Below, piece by piece: positions 7,022 through 12,294 of a stretch of 14,942 bases of DNA. The translations under genes were made by a program, and so were the position numbers. The notes under the pieces were generated by a model that was not told the DNA's origin, did not search any database, and worked only from the letters and a program-made list of their open reading frames with translations. Source of the DNA: Atribacteria bacterium SCGC AAA255-G05 (GTDB taxonomy: Bacteria; Atribacterota; Phoenicimicrobiia; Phoenicimicrobiales; Phoenicimicrobiaceae); contig ASPA01000035.1 in NCBI GenBank assembly GCA_000405605.1, positions 1 through 14,942 on the forward strand. The letters run 5' to 3'. Each line of letters begins with the position of its first letter. Position 1 is the stretch's first letter.

Positions 7022-7089
7022 AGCATTACACGATAAAAATAATTTCAATTTTTTTCCCTAAAATTAAATTCTTTTTTGAGTGTTATGCT
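7022..7089 (+). repeat. Long hairpin (right tract, 2)
   Basis: AGCATTACAC (7022-7031) against GTGTTATGCT (7080-7089), one mismatch, then A/T-rich inner arms (AAAAATAATTTCAATTTT against AAAATTAAATTC...). The strand is not fixed by the mismatches. Confidence 0.5.
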
Positions 7090-7112
7090 TCTTTTTCGCT
7101 TTTCTATTTCCG

Positions 7113-7166
7113 GTATTGCTTTTTGTAAAAGAGGGGTGATTTTCCCTTGTTTATAAAAAGCAATAC
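7113..7166 (+). repeat. 17-bp hairpin (right tract, 3)
   Basis: GTATTGCTTTTTGTAAA (7113-7129) pairs with TTTATAAAAAGCAATAC (7150-7166); the only difference is a G.U pair if read on the + strand. It competes with the next hairpin for AGCAATAC at 7159-7166. Confidence 0.65.
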
Positions 7167-7228
7167 TCTTTCTCCCTGGCAATGCTCTCACCAGGTAAAT
7201 TACTATTTAACCGGTTGAGTGTATTGCT
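7159..7228 (+). repeat. Alternative hairpin sharing an arm (right tract, 3b)
   Basis: AGCAATAC (7159-7166) can also pair with a second GTATTGCT at 7221-7228; inside is CCTGG/CCAGG (7175-7195). This and the preceding hairpin exclude each other. Confidence 0.5.
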
Positions 7229-7246
7229 CTTTCTTTTTACTTCTTA

Positions 7247-7330
7247 CTGCCCGAAGATATTTTTTTTGAGTCAACGGGAAGATGTTTTTAATCTTCCTGT
7301 AAAGACTCACAAAAAATTTTGTTCGGGCAG
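7247..7330 (+). repeat. Nested long hairpin (right tract, 4)
   Basis: CTGCCCGAA (7247-7255) pairs perfectly with TTCGGGCAG (7322-7330). Inside are GAGTC/GACTC and GGAAGAT (7277-7283) with ATCTTCC (7291-7297), all in register, giving one extended rod of about 84 bases. Confidence 0.65.
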
Positions 7331-7358
7331 ATCGTTCGGCAATATAAAGATATTTCAA

Positions 7359-7432
7359 CCAGTAACTGAAAAGGTTTTTTTACTATGCAAGTTACTGCTT
7401 GCAGGGGTAAAAACCCCCTTTGTGTTACCTGG
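7359..7432 (+). repeat. Long imperfect hairpin (right tract, 5)
   Basis: The outer arms CCAGTAAC and GTTACCTGG pair with a bulge, followed by GGTTTTTTTAC against GTAAAAACC-type pairing, and an apical TGCAAG-TTACTG-CTTGCA hairpin at 7386-7403. Confidence 0.5.
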
Positions 7433-7454
7433 ATAGTTACATTAAAAGGAAAGA

Positions 7455-7500
7455 GCAGCATTTGTCAGTAGTGGATACTTTCACTGCTGACAAATGCTGC
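7455..7500 (+). repeat. Nineteen-bp near-perfect hairpin (right tract, 6)
   Basis: GCAGCATTTGTCAGTAGTG (7455-7473) pairs with CACTGCTGACAAATGCTGC (7482-7500) around the 8-base loop GATACTTT. The one difference is a U.G pair on the + strand and a mismatch on the - strand. There is no downstream T-run. Confidence 0.75.
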
Positions 7501-7511
7501 GGTATTGTCTT

Positions 7512-7578
7512 TGCACTTATGAAGAAATATGAGTCTAAAAGCGGGCTTCTTTTAGTCTCATATTTCTTAATAGGTGCA
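7512..7578 (+). repeat. Thirty-bp hairpin (right tract, 7)
   Basis: TGCACTTAT pairs with ATAGGTGCA (one U.G on the + strand), then AAGAAATATGAG and CTAAAAG pair with CTTTTAG and CTCATATTTCTT, with a single T-T mismatch and a 7-base loop GCGGGCT at 7541-7547. Confidence 0.7.
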
Positions 7579-7602
7579 TCCTGTCTTTGATTTTCTTCTC
7601 TC

Positions 7603-7669
7603 CGGATAAAAATATCATGCTCGAATATGGGCGGTTTTGCCCTTATTCGATAAATTAGATTTTTCTCCG
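7603..7669 (+). repeat. Two-step hairpin (right tract, 8)
   Basis: The inner TCGAATATGGGC (7621-7632) pairs with GCCCTTATTCGA (7639-7650) around GGTTTT with one mismatch. The outer CGGATAAAAAT pairs with ATTTTTCTCCG, also with one mismatch, leaving an internal loop. Confidence 0.6.
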
Positions 7670-7674
7670 TTCTT

Positions 7675-7724
7675 CCAGTGATCACAACCAAAAGAGGTTT
7701 TTCCTTTTCGGTTGTGTTCACTGG
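7675..7724 (+). repeat. Long hairpin (right tract, 9)
   Basis: CCAGTGATCACAACC pairs with GGTTGTGTTCACTGG with one mismatch; pairing goes on through AAAG/CTTT. It starts only five bases after the preceding hairpin ends. Confidence 0.6.
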
Positions 7725-7736
7725 TCTTTCTTCTTT

Positions 7737-7780
7737 TTTAAAGTTCTCTGGTTTAAAAGTTCTCTCCCTTTAAAGTTCTC
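7737..7780 (+). repeat. Three short direct repeats TTTAAAGTTCTC
   Basis: TTTAAAGTTCTC lies at 7737-7748 and 7769-7780, and with one extra A at 7752-7764. They sit directly before the first copy of the paired structured element and merge into a pyrimidine-rich run (7779-7794). Confidence 0.6.
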
Positions 7781-7793
7781 CTTCTCTTCCCCC

Positions 7794-7996
7794 CGCGATA
7801 GGTAAAAAATCTCAGATCATAAAAAGGTATTTTCTTTTTTTGTTCTGAGTTTTTTTTCTTATCGCGCAAACCTAAAGAATCAAAAGGATATAGTCACCGG
7901 AAAAGAAGATAAGCACAAATCAGGCAAGTTACCTCTTCACTGCTTGCCAGGTGTTTGTGATTATCTTTTTTTTACGGGAAAAGGACTAAACCACGA
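7794..7996 (+). ncRNA. Unidentified structured RNA element, copy 1
   Basis: Two large hairpins are joined by a conserved linker. Hairpin 1 (7794-7866) runs CGCGATAGG...CTTATCGCG with inner CTCAG/CTGAG. The linker reads AAACCTAAAGAATCAAAAG. Hairpin 2 opens with GATATAGTCACCG (7887-7899), contains AAGATAA/TTATCTT and CACAAA/TTTGTG, and closes with ACGGG...GGACTAAA (TAGTC pairs with GACTA), then CCACGA. Copy 2 at 8401-8591 keeps the linker and junction bases while the arm sequences differ but still pair. Several differences are G.U on the + strand, so the RNA is probably read left to right. It matches no riboswitch or ribozyme class that I can recall. A pyrimidine-rich run precedes both copies. 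Confidence 0.6.
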
Positions 7997-8106
7997 GCGA
8001 TGGCAGATTCACGAAAAGGTTCGCAAATAGGGGCGGGGCAAGGGAGAGAGGAAAGAGCGATAGGCTTACCTTTATGCTGGTAGAGTGAAGGTGAATCGAC
8101 CGCAGT

Positions 8107-8297
8107 TTTTCCTTCCCCCTTATTCTTCCCCCCTAATGAATCATAGCCTAACCTTATGTTAGCCCGCTTTCCAGTATCCCCGAAGCGTAAAGCCCGAAGT
8201 TCAAGGGAATTTAGCGAGGGGTACGTAAAGAAAGCGGGATATGAAAAGGAAGGGGGATTTTTGGGGGGTTTTAGGGGGGAATAAGGGGGAAGGAAAA
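8107..8297. repeat. Long inverted repeat with C/G runs enclosing a 9-bp stem
   Basis: The arms 8107-8136 (TTTTCCTTCCCCCTTATT...) and 8269-8297 (...AATAAGGGGGAAGGAAAA) match over about 29 bases, with a two-base gap. Inside, CCCGCTTTC (8163-8171) pairs perfectly with GAAAGCGGG (8230-8238). A palindrome CCCCGTACGGGG follows at 8306-8317. The whole block lies between the two copies of the structured RNA element. GATTCAC at 8006-8012 can also pair with GTGAATC at 8091-8097. Confidence 0.6.
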
Positions 8298-8400
8298 GCT
8301 ACCCGCCCCGTACGGGGTTGAGTTGTAAAATCAGGGATATCCGGAGTGGATTAAATTGTTGCTTTGATTTTTTCTCTCTCCTCTTCTTCTCTTCTCCCGA

Positions 8401-8591
8401 GCGATAGGTGAAAACTACATAAATAAAATGTTTCTTTCTTTTAACATTTTATTTATGGATGTTTTTACTTATCGCCAACCATAAGGAATCCAAAAGATAT
8501 AGTCACCGAAAAGGGAGATAAAAAATTCCCGCTATTATTTCTTTCATTTATTTTTTTATCTCTCTTTTACGGGGTGAGGACTAAATCACGA
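8401..8591 (+). ncRNA. Unidentified structured RNA element, copy 2
   Basis: It has the same order as copy 1. Hairpin 1 (8401-8475) starts GCGATAGGTGAAAAC, which pairs over all 15 positions with GTTTTTACTTATCGC (two G.U on the + strand), then CATAAATAAAATGTT pairs perfectly with AACATTTTATTTATG. The linker CAACCATAAGGAATCCAAAA follows. Hairpin 2 has GATATAGTCACCG (8496-8508), GAGATAA/TTATCTC where copy 1 has AAGATAA/TTATCTT (a compensatory A-U to G-C change), and ends ACGGGG...GGACTAAATCACGA. Directly after, CACGATAA (8587-8594) pairs with TTATCGTG (8636-8643). Confidence 0.6.
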
Positions 8592-8643
8592 TAAATTAAA
8601 TTAAATCTGAACGAAATGTGAAATATTAGAAAACATTATCGTG

Positions 8644-8904
8644 GTAATAAATAACGAATGAGAGAGATAGAGAGAGAAAAAGTGGGACCTCAATTTTTAC
8701 AAGCTTCTTTTATTTTCTAAAATCCTTCTTTTGATATTTCGTTTATACTATAAAGATAAGAGATTAAAAAATAGGATAATAAATAAAAGAATAGAAGAAA
8801 GAGATAAATTCCTAAATCCCTTAATAGATTAGTCCGCATTTTGCCTCTGAAACCCTTGAGAAATATAGAAATAACCTCTGTAAAATTACAGTGCTTTTTG
8901 TAAT
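8644..8904. other. A/T-rich stretch without a gene
   Basis: No gene is seen. GAGA-type purine repeats occur at 8659-8678. A small perfect hairpin CTGTAA-AA-TTACAG lies at 8878-8891, just past the stop of the Prim-Pol gene; on the - strand it has no T-run. Confidence 0.4.
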
Positions 8905-9942
8905 TTAACTAACAAAACCTTTTTTTTCTAAATTTTTCATTATATTATTTACGATTCGCCAATCCATATTTGTTTCTTTTGCTATTCTGTAAACTGAAGG
9001 ACTTTCACCCTCAAAAACAGTTCCTAAAAGACAAGCTATTCCGCGTTGAGTATTGCTTAATTTCGGTAATATTCTTATATTTTTAATTAAAATATTACTA
9101 TCTTTTAATTCACCATCTTTGAACCTATATTCGCAAGCCTCACATTTTATATAAGCAATCTTATTTCTGATACCGCTGCACCCATAATTGTAAGCTTTCC
9201 GGTAAGCATTTTTTAAATTCGATTCAGATAAAGGGTTTGATAGTGATCCATTTTTTTCAATAACTAACTTTTTTGAATATTCTTCCGTATTCTTATTTTG
9301 GAGCAATAGATTATAGAGAATAAATAAACTGTTATTTCTCTCCCCTTCCTCTAAATCCCTGCTTAATATCTGGCGTATGCAATCAACTTTTTGGCCGTGA
9401 TATTTTGGTATTTTAAAAGTTTTATGCTTTCTTTCCTCTACGCAAGAAGCCAGTTCCTTTTCTTTTTTGATTAATAGTTTCGGTATGGGCAGCATCTCAC
9501 TAAGAGGAATTTCATAAACATATTGATGGGCTTTTATTATTGATGGGGGAGCTACAACATAATTTCCGTTACTCTTTAATTCGAGTCTTTTGCCGAATAA
9601 GCTACTGGTGCTTCTAACATATTCGCCATTGAGAGAAAAATAGTAATGATAACCCCTTCTTGTTCTAACTCTGGTTGTTTCTTTTAGTTCTGGTAAATAT
9701 TCTCTTAACTCCGGCAAGAGATTAGGATCATCAACATCGATAACTGCTAATTTACTTATATTTCCGGTAACTATTCCAATATTTACACCGCAATAATTGT
9801 TATACCAACCAAAAACATCTTCTGTATTTGCTTTTTTATATTGGTAAGGCTTCCAATAAATATAAGGTATTTTTTCGCCATTAACCGGTATTAGACTATA
9901 TTCGTTTTTTAGATACTCATTTATTATATTTGTATATATAAT
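8905..9942 (-). CDS. Prim-Pol (bifunctional DNA primase/polymerase) replication protein, 5' end lost
   Basis: The frame is open for 345 codons. Motif I is IVTGNISKLAVIDVDDP (Asp69, Asp71), motif II RRGYHYYF (His99) and motif III LELKSNGNYVVAPPS (about 120-134), the signature of archaeo-eukaryotic-type Prim-Pol domains of plasmids and phages, which make primers for replication. Cys255, Cys267 and Cys270 may be part of a zinc site, and residues about 300-345 form a winged helix. The first ATG, GTG or TTG codon in frame (TTG 9717) lies after motif I, so it cannot be the native start. Homologues begin with a few more residues before the ENEY...SLIPV-like start. The frame ends upstream inside the dispersed hairpin repeat copy 2, which probably removed or separated the start. 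Either the gene is inactive or it uses a rare ATT/ATA start. Confidence 0.85.
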   Translation of the reverse strand: MIYTNIINEYLKNEYSLIPVNGEKIPYIYWKPYQYKKANTEDVFGWYNNYCGVNIGIVTGNISKLAVIDVDDPNLLPELREYLPELKETTRVRTRRGYHYYFSLNGEYVRSTSSLFGKRLELKSNGNYVVAPPSIIKAHQYVYEIPLSEMLPIPKLLIKKEKELASCVEERKHKTFKIPKYHGQKVDCIRQILSRDLEEGERNNSLFILYNLLLQNKNTEEYSKKLVIEKNGSLSNPLSESNLKNAYRKAYNYGCSGIRNKIAYIKCEACEYRFKDGELKDSNILIKNIRILPKLSNTQRGIACLLGTVFEGESPSVYRIAKETNMDWRIVNNIMKNLEKKGFVS

Positions 9943-9991
9943 TCAAACCCTTTTTTGGCGTGGCATGAATTAAGGGCTTGACCTATAAATC
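9936..9991. repeat. Dispersed hairpin repeat, copy 2 (inverted)
   Basis: CAAACCCTT (9944-9952) pairs with AAGGGCTTG (9972-9980) with one weak position around a loop with GGCGTGGCATGAATT. The reverse complement matches 855-908 over about 55 bases. It covers the place where the Prim-Pol start codon should be. Confidence 0.75.
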
Positions 9992-10059
9992 ACTTCCAGG
10001 CCCGAGTAGTTCTTAAATTGAGTACGATCAAATGCTTTTTGTAGTTTTTTATAACTTCT

Positions 10060-10117
10060 CTGCCTGTGCGTTGCACCTGTCTGCGTGCGGATACGCACAG
10101 GCAGGCGCAGACAGGTG
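10060..10117. repeat. Interleaved inverted repeats (A-B-A'-B')
   Basis: CTGCCTGTGCG (10060-10070) pairs with CGCACAGGCAG (10094-10104), and CACCTGTCTGCG (10074-10085) pairs with CGCAGACAGGTG (10106-10117); both are perfect. The order means the two stems exclude each other or form a pseudoknot. The GC-rich sequence stands out from its A/T-rich surroundings and resembles a dispersed palindromic element. Confidence 0.7.
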
Positions 10118-10193
10118 GAAAATATATTTAAGTCTAATAAAATAAAAAACCGAAAGGGAAATGTGGGTTAAATCTTTCGATATAAAGATATTA

Positions 10194-10229
10194 AAAGGGA
10201 GTGTAATTTTGGCAAATCGCACTCCCTTT
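10194..10229 (-). terminator. Intrinsic terminator after the signalling cluster
   Basis: AAAGGGAGTG (10194-10203) pairs perfectly with CACTCCCTTT (10220-10229). On the - strand the stem is followed by TTTTAATATCTTT. It lies about 105 bases past the stop of the HD-GYP gene. On the + strand only three T follow, so it serves the - strand better. Confidence 0.65.
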
Positions 10230-10332
10230 GTAGTTATAATTATAACACTAAAAAGAAATAATCAATAGAAAACAGCATTAATTTTTATCTTATTTCTTAA
10301 AACATTCAAGTATCTATTTTAATCACTTTCAT

Positions 10333-12174
10333 CTATTCAAATTTAAATCCTTTTTCTCTGAAGAGCCTTAAGCAAACATCTACCACTTTCGGGTCATAGA
10401 GGATATCTTTGTTTTGAGAAATTTCTTCCAGGGCTTTATCGATACCTAAAGCTGGCCGATAGGGTCGGTGAGAAGCCATAGCCTCAACCACATCTGCTAC
10501 CGCTAAGATGCGGGCTTCCAGAAGAATATTGTCACCGGATAAACCAGAAGGATAGCCGGAACCATCCATCCTTTCGTGATGTTGAAGTACGATGGCGGAA
10601 ACCCCCCCGGGTAATTCCATTTCCTTTAAGATATCACTACCGACCTGAGGATGAGTTTGGATCAGACTCAATTCTATCTCACTCAATCTGCCGGGCTTAC
10701 TTAAGATCTCAGTCGGAACGTTGATCTTGCCAATATCGTGAATAATCCCGGCCATATAAAGTCCTTCAATTTTATCTTTAGGAAGGCTTATTTCTTCAGC
10801 TATAGCGCAGGCAAGTTCAGCCACCCTTTCCTGGTGTCCAGCGGTGTAGGGGTCTCTTTTCTTCAAAATTAAAGCCATAGCCTGGATAGTGTTTTTTATA
10901 GCTTTTTGCAATTTCTGGTTAGTCTCTTTAAGTTCTTCTTCTATCTTTAAACGGGTAATTCCTTCTCCCATCAGGGTAGCTGCGGTTTTTAGCATCTCTC
11001 TATTTAGCTGAGAAACATCTTCTAATTTCCGGGAGGCAAGATTAATACAGCCAATCACCCGCTGCTCGAAAATCAAGGGAAGTATTGCGAAAGACAGCAG
11101 CTTTTCCGCTTTATTAACCTCATCAGGGGAAAAAAGATCGGAGTAGCGGGTAAAGAGCGGTTTTCCCTGCAGTACCAGGCGCGCAAAGGTTGAATCCGCT
11201 TTATAATGCGATACGCTTTTTATAAAGGCGGGAGAAAGGTTTCTGTGACAGATGAGGTTTAAATCACCGCTAGCCTGATCTATAAGATAAATTCCGCCGC
11301 AATCCATTTCGGAAAGCTGGAGCATAGTATCCAGGCATTGCGATAATGCTTTATCCAGTTGGTGGCTGAAACTGATGGCCAGAGCCAGGTCTCGCTGAAC
11401 CAGTATAAGAAGTTCGGCCTGCTTGCGCTCGGTGATATCCCTACTGACGGACAACAAGGATTCTATTCTCCCCTTCTCATCTCTTTCCGATACGATGCGG
11501 GTCTGAAAGTATTTTTGGCCGGAGGGAAGCGGAAAGCTCTGCTCAGTCTGCTGTTCTTCACCAGTTTCAAGAGCCTTCTGGAGTAATTGGTGCATAGATT
11601 TAAGCTGTTCTGGTGGTGATCCATCTATTTCCAGGAAGGTTTTTCCTATAAACCCATGGACCGGAACTCCTAACTGATGCTCGACCGCTGCATTACAATA
11701 AATGTGCTGCAGATCCAGGTTAAAACGGACGACCATATCCGGGGTGTTCTCGACTAAGGTGAAAAAGTTCTTTTCACGTTGCCGCAGTTCTTCTTCAGCC
11801 TTCTTATTCTCGGTAATATCATGGAAGACCACGGCGAAATAGCCGGGCTGGTCGCTGTAGGCAGTTATTTCGTACCAGTACTCTGCCAGTTCAAAGTACT
11901 GTTGGAAATGGATGCTCTGGCCGGTAGCGGCTACTTTACCGTAGATGTCGATCCAATCAAAGCCTAAGCTCTTAATCCCCGAATATACTTCGGTCACCTT
12001 TTTACCGATAATATTTTCTCTGGAAAGCCCGGTCAGGGTCTCAAAGGATGAATTGACCTCTAAGAAGACATAATCCAGCGGTTTTCCGCTACTATCCAGA
12101 ACCATTTTATGATAGGCAAATCCATCAGGCAGGTTCTCTATCAGTAAACGATATTTGTCTTTTTCTTTAATCAT
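10333..12174 (-). CDS. PAS-PAS-GAF-HD-GYP cyclic-di-GMP phosphodiesterase
   Basis: The start is ATG 12174 because TGGAGGTG lies 7-8 bases upstream; a longer frame begins at 12213 but has no such site. The 613-residue protein has no signal peptide. PAS 1 spans about 6-122 (ending HDITENKKAEEEL) and PAS 2 about 135-250 (ending RDITERKQAE). A GAF domain spans about 262-400, and the HD-GYP domain about 430-610. The HD-GYP domain carries TAGHQERV (His447), IHDIGK (His479, Asp480), HPQVG, HHERMDGSGYP (GYP 540-542) and ILAVADVVEAM, so all metal- and substrate-contacting motifs look intact. Such enzymes cleave cyclic-di-GMP to GMP or pGpG, with the sensor domains setting activity. It is last in a - strand cluster and is followed by a terminator. 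Confidence 0.95.
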   Translation of the reverse strand: MIKEKDKYRLLIENLPDGFAYHKMVLDSSGKPLDYVFLEVNSSFETLTGLSRENIIGKKVTEVYSGIKSLGFDWIDIYGKVAATGQSIHFQQYFELAEYWYEITAYSDQPGYFAVVFHDITENKKAEEELRQREKNFFTLVENTPDMVVRFNLDLQHIYCNAAVEHQLGVPVHGFIGKTFLEIDGSPPEQLKSMHQLLQKALETGEEQQTEQSFPLPSGQKYFQTRIVSERDEKGRIESLLSVSRDITERKQAELLILVQRDLALAISFSHQLDKALSQCLDTMLQLSEMDCGGIYLIDQASGDLNLICHRNLSPAFIKSVSHYKADSTFARLVLQGKPLFTRYSDLFSPDEVNKAEKLLSFAILPLIFEQRVIGCINLASRKLEDVSQLNREMLKTAATLMGEGITRLKIEEELKETNQKLQKAIKNTIQAMALILKKRDPYTAGHQERVAELACAIAEEISLPKDKIEGLYMAGIIHDIGKINVPTEILSKPGRLSEIELSLIQTHPQVGSDILKEMELPGGVSAIVLQHHERMDGSGYPSGLSGDNILLEARILAVADVVEAMASHRPYRPALGIDKALEEISQNKDILYDPKVVDVCLRLFREKGFKFE

Positions 12175-12200
12175 AATCAACACCTCCAGGTAAGTAGCGA

Positions 12201-12220
12201 GGGCACAATTCATTGTGCCC
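12201..12220. repeat. Nine-bp palindrome upstream of the HD-GYP gene
   Basis: GGGCACAAT-TC-ATTGTGCCC is a perfect inverted repeat beginning 27 bases before the HD-GYP start codon and ending beside the 25-bp palindrome. It could be an operator or part of a dispersed palindrome. It would also sit in the leader of a read-through mRNA. Confidence 0.5.
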
Positions 12221-12240
12221 CTACAACTTTTAAACTGTTT

Positions 12241-12294
12241 TAAATAAATAGGGACATCCCATTTTATTAAAAATGGGATGTCCCTATTTATTTA
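12241..12294. repeat. Perfect 25-bp palindrome next to a stop codon
   Basis: Arms 12241-12265 and 12270-12294 (core AGGGACATCCCATTTT against AAAATGGGATGTCCCT) are exact complements around ATTA. It begins directly after the TAG of the GRAM/Hsp20-like gene. It is probably a REP-like mobile palindrome. As RNA it would be a very stable hairpin at the junction of two genes and could cut or terminate the transcript in either direction. Confidence 0.75.

Noticed and set aside
7437..7721. A 94-codon frame on the - strand.
   Set aside because: It runs through four consecutive long hairpins, has no domain or ribosome binding site, and its residues mirror the palindromes.
7887..8585. Group I intron: GATATAGTC and GACTAAA look like the two P7 strands (S and R).
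   Set aside because: In both copies the order is reversed (GATATAGTC first), and only about 90 bases with a single hairpin lie between, with no room for P3-P6. The two strands simply close hairpin 2.
5282..8600. Integron attC array or CRISPR array.
   Set aside because: Hairpins differ in sequence and lack GTTRRRY-type core sites, there is no integrase, no constant direct repeat with unique spacers, and no cas gene.
6900..8643. Retron or other reverse-transcribed hairpin RNA.
   Set aside because: No reverse transcriptase motif is found in any frame of the window.
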